NCBI RefSeq assembly: GCF_023520895.1
Contig: NZ_CP026029.1
Span: 5,890,001 to 5,954,000 of the forward strand
DNA from: Paenibacillus sp. PK3_47
GTDB taxonomy: Bacteria; Bacillota; Bacilli; Paenibacillales; Paenibacillaceae
DNA length: 64,000 nucleotides
Direction of reading: 5' to 3'
Of the stretch, positions 49,824-58,084 are shown one piece after another; positions within the stretch are counted from its first letter, which is position 1; each line of letters starts with the position of its first letter. The position numbers were made by a program, and so were the translations under genes. The notes under the pieces are model-generated. The model saw nothing but the letters and a program-made list of their open reading frames with translations. It was not told where the DNA came from and made no database searches.

Positions 49824-50752
49824 ATGGTGATGGATAAGCGATTGCTTAATGAATTGAATAATAATTATTCCCTTGTATTTGATAAGTTAACTTTTAACCG
49901 GGACGGCGGCAGCTTATCGTATATTGTTTATACAAACAGCCGGCGTTATTTTCTCAAAATGGTCCGGCCGGAGTTTTTAGACACAGCCAGGCAATCGATA
50001 GATATTCATTTGTATTTGTATCACAATCATTTTGCGGTACCTCAAATCATTCTTACCAAACCGGGAACGCCTTATTTTAGCAGACAGCATGATAACGGGA
50101 CACACCTGTATATTTTATATGAGTATATTGAGGGCCTGGAACCGGATATTTATAAAGATGCAGAAGGGATCGGCCGTTTTATAGGGAATTTCACAGTATT
50201 ATGCAAAAATATAGCGGTAATCTGGTGTCCCGGAGTAAATCCTATTTTATTGACAGATATATACAGATACTAAACAGAAAAATGTACCCGGAGGAAAAAA
50301 TCAAAGCCTATATGGAGTATGGAAACGCTCTATGGGACAATGTCAAAAATCTCCCGTACAGGTACTGCCACGGCGATCTGAACCGCGGAAATATTCTCCA
50401 AACGCCGGATGGGGAGATGGTTCTTTTGGATTTTGATACCTCATGCAGCGCATTTGCAATCTTTGACATCATGATGGTATGTAATTGTACTGATTATTTC
50501 AGCTATAATGACGATGGCTACAAAGAAACGAAGGGAATTTACGAAAGATTTTTAACAGGTTATTCGGACTATCACTCACTCTCGGAAAATGAAATGTCTG
50601 CATTTTATGATTTCGTTGCAATCATGCACTATCAGCTCCAGGCAACTATTATCGAAATCCATGGACTTGATTGTGTAGATGAAAAATTTATAGATCACCA
50701 GCTTGAATGGTTATTGAAGTGGAGGGAGCAGTGTCAAAGGGAATGCAGCTAG
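49824..50752 (+). pseudogene. Aminoglycoside phosphotransferase/CotS-like kinase, frameshifted
   Basis: Two consecutive frames together encode one APH/choline-kinase fold of about 309 residues. Frame one (from ATG 49824) gives the N-lobe (YFLKMVRPEF with the lysine) up to RFIGNF. The sequence then jumps to the other frame with HSIMQKYSGNL, continuing through the catalytic YCHGDLNRGNIL and MVLLDFDT. The break sits at about 50192, where TTCACAG should read TTCCACAG; a single C is missing. Product families include spore-coat CotS-like kinases and antibiotic kinases. Either a recent mutation or a sequencing error explains it, as all catalytic motifs remain. Confidence 0.85.
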
Positions 50753-50801
50753 ATCAACAGGGGCATATTAATCAGGAAATGAAGCGAAAAGATGATTTCA
50801 T

Positions 50802-50853
50802 AAAACAGCGGCAGTAAAGGATTATGTTCCGTCCTTGTCTGCTGCTGTTTTTC
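50802..50853 (+). terminator. Terminator after the kinase pseudogene
   Basis: AAAACAGCGGCAG pairs with CTGCTGCTGTTTTT across about 23 nt. Confidence 0.75.
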
Positions 50854-50955
50854 ATTATAAAGATACAATTTGTAATTTAGGACATATGTCCTTCACGGAT
50901 GAAGCAAGATATCATTTAATTAGAGAGCAGAGAACATACAGAGGAGAGAGAAGCA

Positions 50956-51381
50956 ATGAAAGGGATTATTTTCGCATTATTGGCGGGGGCATGTATCACA
51001 CTACAAGGAGTGGCGAATGCCAGAATCAGCCAGGATATCGGCACATGGCAGGCGGCTACAATTACACAGTTGACCGGATTTCTCATGTCTTTGCTGATTC
51101 TGCTGTTCGTCCGGGATGGCAAAAAGCAAGGTTTAAGGAAAGTAAAGCCGCTGTATTTATTCGGCGGTGCTCTGGCCGCTTTTATTATTTTCAGCGAAGT
51201 AACGTCCATCCAGAAAATCGGTGTTACCTTCACCATTTCCGCGCTTTTGATCGCACAGCTGTGTCTGACTTTTATTATTGATATCAACGGATGGTTTGGT
51301 GTGGCCAAGAAAAAAATGCGTCTGCCGCAGTTCATCGGAATCGGAATGATGATTGTAGGCGTTGTGATCCTGAAGTTATAA
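50956..51381 (+). CDS. YdcZ/DUF606-family small DMT-type membrane protein (1)
   Basis: A 141-residue protein with about five transmembrane segments (GIIFALLAGACITLQGVANA, TITQLTGFLMSLLILLFV, LFGGALAAFIIFSEVT, ISALLIAQLCLTFII, FIGIGMMIVGVVIL). It belongs to the YdcZ/DUF606 group of half-size drug/metabolite transporter proteins, which usually come in pairs. GAGGAGAGAG precedes the ATG. The partner gene follows after 49 bp. Confidence 0.9.
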   Translation: MKGIIFALLAGACITLQGVANARISQDIGTWQAATITQLTGFLMSLLILLFVRDGKKQGLRKVKPLYLFGGALAAFIIFSEVTSIQKIGVTFTISALLIAQLCLTFIIDINGWFGVAKKKMRLPQFIGIGMMIVGVVILKL

Positions 51382-51430
51382 CTTGCAGTAAAAGCATCTT
51401 AAATCTGAACATAAAAGGGAGTACAACATA

Positions 51431-51931
51431 ATGATGATCGGACTTGTACTGGCGCTGTTTGCCGGTTCGCTTGTGGCTTTGCAGAATATTTTTAACACCA
51501 AGGTAAACGAACATACGGGTTCATGGACTACAACTACTCTGGTGCTGGCAATGGGCTTCGGGGGCTCTCTGCTGATGGGACTTATTCTGGAAGGTAAAAA
51601 TATGTTCACGCTGCAGCACATGCAGCCCTGGTACTGGATCAGCGGGATGATTGGTGTCGGTGTCGTCATCTGTCTCGTGCAGGCAACCCGGATCCTGGGA
51701 CCTACTTATGCGATTTCAATCGTTCTGACTGCACAGCTCGGATTTGCGCTGTTGTGGGATTCCCTGGGCTGGCTGGGACTGACCAAAGTTCCGTTTACCA
51801 TGAACCAGCTGATTGGTGTCATCGTCATTGTCGGCGGAATTCTGGTCTTTAAGCTGGGCGGGGGGAAAGAGCCGGAAGAGTCGGGCTCTCCCGGTAAGCC
51901 GCATAGCCAGCAGGCGGTGCGTGTGGATTAA
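51431..51931 (+). CDS. YdcZ/DUF606-family small DMT-type membrane protein (2)
   Basis: A 166-residue paralogue of the upstream protein with the same arrangement (LALFAGSLVALQNIFNTKVN, VLAMGFGGSLLMGLILEGKN, ISGMIGVGVVICLVQATRIL, AISIVLTAQLGFALLWDSLG, LIGVIVIVGGILVFKLGGG) and a charged C-terminal tail. The two short proteins probably form a heterodimer equal to one ten-helix transporter. AAAGGGAGTAC lies upstream of the ATG. Substrate unknown. Confidence 0.9.
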   Translation: MMIGLVLALFAGSLVALQNIFNTKVNEHTGSWTTTTLVLAMGFGGSLLMGLILEGKNMFTLQHMQPWYWISGMIGVGVVICLVQATRILGPTYAISIVLTAQLGFALLWDSLGWLGLTKVPFTMNQLIGVIVIVGGILVFKLGGGKEPEESGSPGKPHSQQAVRVD

Positions 51932-51967
51932 GTTCATATTTTGACAATGTAGAGATAAAAACAGTTA

Positions 51968-52006
51968 AAGCGTGCAAACCGGAAATACCGGCTGCAAGCT
52001 TTTTTG
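51968..52006 (+). terminator. Terminator after the YdcZ pair
   Basis: AGCGTGCAAACCGG and CCGGCTGCAAGCTTTTTT form an imperfect stem around AAATA with a T run. Confidence 0.8.
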
Positions 52007-52102
52007 GATAGCTGGAGGCAGCACGGCTTGTAACTTTTTCCAAATGGTAGCGTCTAATTATACGTGAAATTAACAAACAGTCAACGTATACGGAGGCGTA
52101 TT

Positions 52103-53233
52103 ATGAGTAAATGGAAAGGTTTAACCTTTGGTATCCTGGCCGCAGCCATCGCTTTAAGTCCGGATACCGTATCAGCTGCTGCTGAGTATAGCATCCAGTT
52201 GAATTACAAAGAATCATCGGTCTCTAACCGCAAAATCATATCGGACGGCACCATGTTTGTTCCGCTGCAGCAGTTGGCACAGGATATGGGTTACGCACTA
52301 ACATGGAATCAGAGCACCAAAACCGCCAAGCTCGTCCGTCCGGACAGCGAGGTCACGCTGACAACCGGAACGGTGAAATCAGCAGTAAATGGCACGCCGG
52401 TCACATTGGCCCATCCGCCACGAATTATTAAAGGTAAAACTTATGTGCCGCTGGTATCTGCCGTAAAAGCTATGGGCGGTAAAACTGTTTACGATAGCTA
52501 CAGCGCGAGTCTGAACATTGTAGACGAACTGCGTTACTCAGTAGCTGCTTCTAAAGGCAGAACCTATTGGGTGTCGCAAGCTAACGGTAATGTTTATAGC
52601 GCAACTTCAGGCGGCAAGCCTGTGCTTATCGGTGAACTTCCCTTTGCAGATTTAACATACACCCACAGACTGATTGTCCGGACTCTTGGCAAAAGCGATT
52701 TGCTGCTGCTTACCGATAACCACTACGCCATGTTCAATGACTTTAGCAACGGATACCAGGCACTAATTCAGAACGGCAACATCCTGAAGCAAATGGAGTA
52801 TCATTACATGACGCCTTCCTATGCCAAAGCTCCAATCCCGCCATCCACCCGGCCTTATATGACAGACGGCAAGAATATTCAGCTGATCAATCCGGAGGGT
52901 AATCTCGGCAAGGCGCTTGAACTGGAAAGTCTTACGGGAGCGTCAGGAGATTTTGTAACAGAATATGCCGCTGAAGATATCATTCTGGTACGTTTGCTGC
53001 AAAATACCCGCTTGTATGCCATTGATCCTGTTACCGGAGTCAGTACAGATCTTACTGGATCATTGATCAGCAGCGGAGATCTTAAAGAGTGGGAGCGGGC
53101 GGATGGATCAGATCCTTATATCGCGGGCAAAATGCTTACACTGAAGAAGCGGGACGGCGGTGTACTGACTTTTACTTATTCTCCTATCCCTGATGGAAAA
53201 GAAAAGACGGTAACGTACAACTTGGCGGATTAA
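52103..53233 (+). CDS. Exported protein with copper amine oxidase N-terminal-like domains
   Basis: A 376-residue secreted protein. Residues 1-26 are a signal peptide (ILAAAIALSPDTVSAAA). Residues about 35-140 contain the Cu_amine_oxidN1 pattern typical of Paenibacillus surface proteins: ISDGTMFVPLQQLAQDMGY, LTTGTVKSAVNG, RIIKGKTYVPLVSAVKAMGG. The C-terminal 230 residues (YWVSQANGNVYSATSGGKPV onwards) look like a beta-propeller-like region with no named family. CGGAGGCG precedes the ATG at 52103. Function unknown; these domains are thought to mediate wall attachment, not amine oxidation. Confidence 0.85.
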   Translation: MSKWKGLTFGILAAAIALSPDTVSAAAEYSIQLNYKESSVSNRKIISDGTMFVPLQQLAQDMGYALTWNQSTKTAKLVRPDSEVTLTTGTVKSAVNGTPVTLAHPPRIIKGKTYVPLVSAVKAMGGKTVYDSYSASLNIVDELRYSVAASKGRTYWVSQANGNVYSATSGGKPVLIGELPFADLTYTHRLIVRTLGKSDLLLLTDNHYAMFNDFSNGYQALIQNGNILKQMEYHYMTPSYAKAPIPPSTRPYMTDGKNIQLINPEGNLGKALELESLTGASGDFVTEYAAEDIILVRLLQNTRLYAIDPVTGVSTDLTGSLISSGDLKEWERADGSDPYIAGKMLTLKKRDGGVLTFTYSPIPDGKEKTVTYNLAD

Positions 53234-53254
53234 GATGTATGGTTAAAGGCAGAC

Positions 53255-53284
53255 AAAAGGATGGCCGCTGGCCATCCTTTTTTT
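53255..53284. terminator. Terminator between the amine-oxidase-N-domain gene and the TrpD-like gene
   Basis: AAAAGGATGGCC-GCT-GGCCATCCTTTT is symmetrical with T and A tracts, so it can stop transcription from both sides of this convergent junction. Confidence 0.92.
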
Positions 53285-53306
53285 GAATTACAGTTAAAGT
53301 ATACAA

Positions 53307-54347
53307 TTACACCGGCCCCACAGAAGCCTTGCCCAGCAGAGTGCTGCGCCATTTCGTATAGACTTCCCACGCTTCGCCATTGTCCAGCAGATGCTTGCAG
53401 GTATACACGCCTTCTTCGATTGAATTAACCTTGCCAGCAAGATGGAGGCGTGCGGCGCCGTTCAGCAGTGTCTGATTATAAAAGGCCATATGGCCGCCGC
53501 CCTGGAGTACCTCTTCGGCAGTCTGAAGCTGCAGCCGCGCTGTCCAGTCCATCTTGGGAACCATGGTTTCGAGCCCTAGCGCATCCGGGTCAATAATGTC
53601 CATATGGGCTTCACCGTTTCGGATCCGGTATACCCGGTTGGGCCTGTCGATGAAGAGATCCTCGGAGCCTTCGGCACCCTGCACGATCAGCCCTTTTTGA
53701 TACCCGAGCTTGATAATCAGGCGGGATATACGGTCAAATACCGTGTTGTGGAAAATGCCGAATACGATATAAGGAGAGCAGGAAAAGTCCATCAGCTTCT
53801 CTACCGTATTAAAAATCGTCCGCATCCCGATGTCCTCGCGGAGTGTGCGGATATTACCAAGCGGCGGGCACCATAGTTCGGAATTGGCGAACAATACTCC
53901 GCTTCTTCCGGCAGCCTCAATGGCTTCTGTACGGCTCTGCTGAGAAATATCAATACCTGACTGCCCTATGATATCCTGCAGGGTAATGCCCCATTTTGGC
54001 GGCAGGGAAGCTGAACCATGCAGGGTAACCGGCAATCCGGCAGCGGACAGCAGAAAAGAGGTAGGGAACGTGGCGACAAAAGAGTTCTTCCGCCCGTCAT
54101 ACGGCCCGGCACAATCCAGCCCTTGCTGAACCGGCTCCCGGCGGGCATACTTCCGGGTGACAGCCACAAAGGCTTCAAGCTCTTCGAGGCTCTCCAGCTT
54201 GATCCGCTCGGCAATCAGAAAAGCGCCGATTTGTACCGGTGAGGCCGTCCGGCCCAGTATAGCTTCGGCTGCATGCGCCGCTTCCTCGTAGCTTAAATCT
54301 CTCGCGCCGCGTTTGCCTCTGGCGACTTCTTTTAGAATATTAATCAT
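53307..54347 (-). CDS. TrpD-like (anthranilate phosphoribosyltransferase family) protein, degenerate motif
   Basis: A 346-residue member of the nucleoside-phosphorylase/TrpD fold. The N-terminal helical domain (LSYEEAAHAAEAILGRTASP VQIGAFL) and FLLSAAGLPVTLHGS are as in TrpD, but the phosphoribosyl-pyrophosphate loop GTGGD is replaced by CAGPYDGRKNS. It is therefore unlikely to make phosphoribosyl-anthranilate and looks like the YbiB/TrpD2 branch. The start has AAGGAGAATTC 3 nt upstream. It lies 11 bp after the ANTAR regulator gene on the same strand, so the two are one operon; a role in nitrite/nitrogen regulation or nucleic-acid binding is an inference from this linkage. Confidence 0.8.
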   Translation of the reverse strand: MINILKEVARGKRGARDLSYEEAAHAAEAILGRTASPVQIGAFLIAERIKLESLEELEAFVAVTRKYARREPVQQGLDCAGPYDGRKNSFVATFPTSFLLSAAGLPVTLHGSASLPPKWGITLQDIIGQSGIDISQQSRTEAIEAAGRSGVLFANSELWCPPLGNIRTLREDIGMRTIFNTVEKLMDFSCSPYIVFGIFHNTVFDRISRLIIKLGYQKGLIVQGAEGSEDLFIDRPNRVYRIRNGEAHMDIIDPDALGLETMVPKMDWTARLQLQTAEEVLQGGGHMAFYNQTLLNGAARLHLAGKVNSIEEGVYTCKHLLDNGEAWEVYTKWRSTLLGKASVGPV

Positions 54348-54358
54348 ATGAATTCTCC

Positions 54359-54952
54359 TTAAGTTTGATCCTGCAGCAGCTGATACACCTTCACTATAGA
54401 AGTAGCGACGTCAACCATGCGTTTCCGTTCATTCATCGCCTGTTTGCGCAGAAGGTCGTAAGCCTCGGATTCGCTGATGTTTTTGGCTTTGGAGAGAATG
54501 CCTTTTGCCATATCAATCCATTTGCGTTCTTCAATCCGTGACAGAAGCTGCTCCCGTTCCTTTAGCCACTGCTGCCGTTCAAAGCACTGCCTTGCGCTAA
54601 AATGCAGAATCCAGTGGATTTCCTGAGGCAGCATGGAAGGGGAAAGAATCCCGTCTACCATAAGGCTGTCTTCACAGGCATTAACAGATAAAGTCGCTGT
54701 AAGCGGGGTGCACCACCAGAGAACCGGAGCGATTTTGTGCTGGATCAGGGGAGTTCTCCAGGCCGTAACTTCTGTAATCGGGAGGTGAAGAATATAAGCA
54801 TCGACATCTGTCTGATCAAAAGCTTCTTCCCGGGTGGCTGCGGCTCCAACAACATATCCGCAGGAGCGGAGAAGGCTGGCCGGGCTGCTTGCTGAGCGCG
54901 GTTCTGTGTCGTTCTCTGTTCTGCTATCATGAATTACTAACAGGGAATGCAT
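54359..54952 (-). CDS. ANTAR-domain RNA-binding antiterminator (NasT-like)
   Basis: A 197-residue regulator. The C-terminal ANTAR domain (about residues 137-193) is clear: LLSRIEERKWIDMAKGILSK, then NISESEAYDLLRKQAMNERK and MVDVATSIVKVY. The N-terminal part looks like a response-regulator receiver fold (LLVIHDSRTE...DAYILHLPITE), yet the expected phospho-aspartate position reads His in ILHLP. It is preceded by AAAAGGAGC. It is divergent from nirB, whose leader contains two ANTAR-type hairpins and a competing terminator, so it almost surely controls nitrite reductase by antitermination. The signal input is unknown; no NasS-like sensor is in the window. Confidence 0.9.
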   Translation of the reverse strand: MHSLLVIHDSRTENDTEPRSASSPASLLRSCGYVVGAAATREEAFDQTDVDAYILHLPITEVTAWRTPLIQHKIAPVLWWCTPLTATLSVNACEDSLMVDGILSPSMLPQEIHWILHFSARQCFERQQWLKEREQLLSRIEERKWIDMAKGILSKAKNISESEAYDLLRKQAMNERKRMVDVATSIVKVYQLLQDQT

Positions 54953-55103
54953 AGTTTGACGCTCCTTTTACATCATAATAATCGTCGTCATATACATACT
55001 GAAGCAACCGTGCTGAAAATGAATTAGATGTTATATTATATAACACAAAATCCGGTTTGTTGTCGATAAATTTAAATAAATAAAATTTTATATGTCATAA
55101 TTA

Positions 55104-55133
55104 TTGACGTATCGTTAAGACCTGTAGTATAGT
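55104..55133 (+). promoter_or_regulatory. Promoter of the nirB operon
   Basis: TTGACG (55104-55109) and TATAGT (55128-55133) are 18 bp apart. Transcription would start near 55140, just before the ANTAR hairpins. The segment 54953-55100 is AT-rich and may contain the divergent promoter of the ANTAR gene, but I cannot define it. Confidence 0.65.
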
Positions 55134-55156
55134 CGGTTTAACAAATCATCAATTCA

Positions 55157-55264
55157 CGGATACAATGGGGTATCCGGTTGAAGCGGCAATGGCGCCTGCT
55201 ATCACTTACCGATCTTGGAAATGTATATTTCCGGGCGGAGTGTAGCGGGCTATTTCTGTTGTTT
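55157..55264 (+). promoter_or_regulatory. ANTAR-responsive antitermination leader of nirB
   Basis: Hairpin 1 (55157-55176): CGGATAC, loop AATGGG, GTATCCG, perfect 7-bp stem. Hairpin 2 (55182-55200): AGCGGC, loop AATGGC, GCC(U)GCT with one bulge. Both hexaloops have A at position 1 and G at position 4, the ANTAR recognition rule. The 3' arm of hairpin 2 (GCCTGCTA, 55194-55201) can alternatively pair with TAGCGGGC (55243-55250), extended by CAC/GTG, with an inner stem CTTGGAAAT/ATTTCCGGG. The T-rich TATTTCTGTTGTTT follows. The two folds exclude each other. Confidence 0.85.
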
Positions 55265-55287
55265 ACATGGAGAGGAGAGAGACATAT

Positions 55288-57723
55288 ATGTCAGCTGCAC
55301 GCAAAAAACTGATTCTTGTCGGTAACGGAATGGCGGGGGTACGCGCGATAGAACATCTGCTCAAACTGGCTCCGGAGGCTTATGAAATTACTATTTTCGG
55401 ATCAGAGCCGCATCCCAATTATAACCGCATCATGTTGTCCTCTGTCCTGGCAGGCGGAGCCGCAATGGAAGATATCATCATTAACGATCTGGAATGGTAT
55501 AAAAGCAACAACATCAACCTGTATACGGGCCATACCGTTACTTCTATAGATACGGAACAGCGCAAAGTCACTACGGATAAAGGAATCGAAGCCCATTACG
55601 ATGAGCTGGTCCTTGCAACAGGCTCTGATCCGTTCATGCTGCCGCTTCCGGGCGCAGATAAAGAGGGCGTTATAGCCTTCCGTGACATCAAGGACTGCGA
55701 GATTATGCAGGAAACGTCGAAGACGCATAAAAAAGCGCTCGTTATCGGAGGCGGTCTGCTTGGGCTGGAGGCGGCCAGAGGGCTGCTGCATCTCGGTATG
55801 GAGGTGTCCGTAGTTCATATCCATGATTATATTATGGAACGCCAGCTGGATGAAGCCGCCGCTGTAATGCTACGCAAGGAGCTGGAAGCCCAAGGCATGA
55901 AGTTTCTGCTTAAGAAACAATCCGAAGCCATTCTCGGCAAAAAAAGAGTCAAAGGCCTGCTGTTCGCAGACGGGACTGTGGAAGACACCGATCTGATCGT
56001 GATGGCAGTCGGAATCAAGCCGAATGTTGCGCTGGCACGGAAGAGCGGCATTGAAGTTAACCGCGGGATCGTGGTCAGCGATTATATGGAAACGAATATT
56101 CCCGGCATATATGCAGTCGGTGAATGTGCAGAGCACCGTGGAATTGCCTATGGGCTTGTAGCTCCACTGTATGAGCAGGGGGCGGTTCTCGCTAAAAAAC
56201 TGGCAGGTGTGCCGACAGAAGGTTATGCCGGATCGGTTACATCGACCAAGCTGAAGGTGTCCGGTGTGGATGTGTTCTCTGCAGGCCGGTTCACCGAGCA
56301 GCCCGGTTCTAGGTCACTGCGTTATCAGGATGAGATTGAAGGGGTCTACAAGAAGCTGGTCATTGAAGATGATAAGCTGGTCGGCGCGGTATTGTTCGGA
56401 GATACGGGGGACGGGGCGCATTTATTCTCCATGATCAAGAACGGTGAGAGGATTAAAGGGAAGGAAAAAGAGCTGCTGCTCGGCATTTCCTCCGATGCGC
56501 TTGGTGCATCCAAAGGCAACAGGCTGGAAGGCATGGCGGATGACGAGATTATCTGCGGCTGTAACGGGGTGTCCAAGGGAGCGATTGCCGAAGCCATCCA
56601 ATCCGGCGGCTGCACGAGTGTTGGCCAGATCAAAGCCTGCACCAAAGCTTCGGCATCCTGCGGCGGCTGCAAACCGCTGGTCGAAGGGCTTCTGCAAATG
56701 TATGCCGGAGATAATGTAGTAACTGTCAAAGAAGGCATCTGCGGCTGCACCACGCTTGGACGTGACGAGATTGTGGCTGAGATCAAGCGTATGGAACTGA
56801 AGACGGTGAAGGAAGTCATGAATGTCCTGGAATGGAGTAATGAAGAAGGTTGTCCGAAATGCCGTCCTTCACTGAATTACTATCTGGGAATGCTGTGGCC
56901 TGAAGAATATATTGATGAAAAAGAATCCCGTTACACTAATGAACGCTATCATGCCAATATCCAAAAGGATGGAACCTACTCTGTTGTTCCAAGAATTTAC
57001 GGCGGGGTGACCTCACCGGCAGAGCTGATCAAGATTGCCGAGGTGGCGGTTAAATTCGATGTTCCGCTTGTGAAGTTCACAGGCGGCCAAAGGCTTGATC
57101 TGCTGGGGGTTAAGAAAGAAGATCTGCCGAAAATGTGGGAGGAGCTCGATATGCCTTCCGGCCATGCGTACGGGAAGACGCTGCGGACTGTCAAAACCTG
57201 CGTTGGCTCAACCTTCTGCCGCTTCGGCACCCAGGATGCGATGGGCATGGGAATCCGGCTGGAAAAGGCTTTTGAACGGCTGAATGCACCAGGCAAAGTG
57301 AAGCTGGCCGTCTCCGGCTGCCCCCGCAACTGTGCGGAAGCTACAATTAAAGACTTCGGAGTTGTCGCTATTGACGGCGGCTGGGAGCTTCATGTCGGAG
57401 GCAACGGCGGCGTGCATGTACGGGCAACAGACCTGCTGTGCGTAGTGAAGACCGATGACGAGGTTCTGGAATGGGCGAGTGCCTTCCTGCAGTACTACCG
57501 TGAGAATGCCGGCTGGAATGAACGGACTGCGCAGTGGGTGGAACGTGTGGGTCTGGACAGCATCAAGCAGGCGCTGGAAGATCCGCAGGAGCGGCTTGCG
57601 CTTGTGGAGAGAATACAGACTGCTCTCAGCGTGACGACCGACCCTTGGAAAGAAATTGTCAATACACCGGACCTGCGCAAAAATTTCGAACAAATCACTC
57701 AGCCTGCGACTGAGACTGTATAG
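55288..57723 (+). CDS. nirB: Assimilatory nitrite reductase (NADH) large subunit NirB
   Basis: An 811-residue flavo-sirohaem enzyme that reduces nitrite to ammonium. Domains in order: FAD-binding (ILVGNGMAGVRAIEHLL), NAD-binding (LVIGGGLLGLEAARGLL), a BFD [2Fe-2S] domain at about 420-470 (ICGCNGVSKG to CTKASASCGGCKP), a second BFD-like segment (ICGCTTLGRDEIV to EEGCPKCRPS), and the sirohaem/4Fe-4S half with CVGSTFCRFG and CPRNCAEATIK. The ATG at 55288 follows GAGGAGAG; an upstream in-frame ATG overlaps this site. Expression is governed by the ANTAR leader. nirD follows after 12 bp. Confidence 0.97.
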   Translation: MSAARKKLILVGNGMAGVRAIEHLLKLAPEAYEITIFGSEPHPNYNRIMLSSVLAGGAAMEDIIINDLEWYKSNNINLYTGHTVTSIDTEQRKVTTDKGIEAHYDELVLATGSDPFMLPLPGADKEGVIAFRDIKDCEIMQETSKTHKKALVIGGGLLGLEAARGLLHLGMEVSVVHIHDYIMERQLDEAAAVMLRKELEAQGMKFLLKKQSEAILGKKRVKGLLFADGTVEDTDLIVMAVGIKPNVALARKSGIEVNRGIVVSDYMETNIPGIYAVGECAEHRGIAYGLVAPLYEQGAVLAKKLAGVPTEGYAGSVTSTKLKVSGVDVFSAGRFTEQPGSRSLRYQDEIEGVYKKLVIEDDKLVGAVLFGDTGDGAHLFSMIKNGERIKGKEKELLLGISSDALGASKGNRLEGMADDEIICGCNGVSKGAIAEAIQSGGCTSVGQIKACTKASASCGGCKPLVEGLLQMYAGDNVVTVKEGICGCTTLGRDEIVAEIKRMELKTVKEVMNVLEWSNEEGCPKCRPSLNYYLGMLWPEEYIDEKESRYTNERYHANIQKDGTYSVVPRIYGGVTSPAELIKIAEVAVKFDVPLVKFTGGQRLDLLGVKKEDLPKMWEELDMPSGHAYGKTLRTVKTCVGSTFCRFGTQDAMGMGIRLEKAFERLNAPGKVKLAVSGCPRNCAEATIKDFGVVAIDGGWELHVGGNGGVHVRATDLLCVVKTDDEVLEWASAFLQYYRENAGWNERTAQWVERVGLDSIKQALEDPQERLALVERIQTALSVTTDPWKEIVNTPDLRKNFEQITQPATETV

Positions 57724-57735
57724 GAGGCCACTGCC

Positions 57736-58053
57736 ATGACGATGACCAAGATGCTGGTCGGTAAAGTTACAGATATCGATGTTAAAGGATCCCGCAAACT
57801 GCAGGTAGGTGATAAGGAAATTGCACTGTTCAAGCTGACAAGCGGAGAAGTGCTGGCTGTCGAGAATAAATGCCCGCATAAAGGCGGCGTATTGTCTGAG
57901 GGCATGGTCTGCGGCTCCAAAGTCCATTGCCCGCTTCACGACTGGCGGATTGATCTGCACAGCGGAGACGTTCAGGCCCCGGATACCGGGCATGTCACCA
58001 CTTATGAAGTCGAAGTTGATCCGGATAGCGGTCATATCTATCTGACGATGTAA
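57736..58053 (+). CDS. nirD: Nitrite reductase (NADH) small subunit NirD (Rieske-type)
   Basis: A 105-residue Rieske [2Fe-2S] protein, partner of NirB. Cluster ligands: CPHKGG (Cys-x-His) and CPLHDW (Cys-x2-His). TAGGAGGCCAC lies before the ATG. Length and pattern match the small subunit of assimilatory nitrite reductase. Confidence 0.95.
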   Translation: MTMTKMLVGKVTDIDVKGSRKLQVGDKEIALFKLTSGEVLAVENKCPHKGGVLSEGMVCGSKVHCPLHDWRIDLHSGDVQAPDTGHVTTYEVEVDPDSGHIYLTM

Positions 58054-58084
58054 TATAACTTAGGAGATTACAGAGGTGTTTATT

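Noticed and set aside
50835..51281. 148-codon plus-strand frame overlapping the first YdcZ gene
   Set aside because: The overlapping frame with membrane helices and a proper ribosome binding site at 50956 is the real gene.
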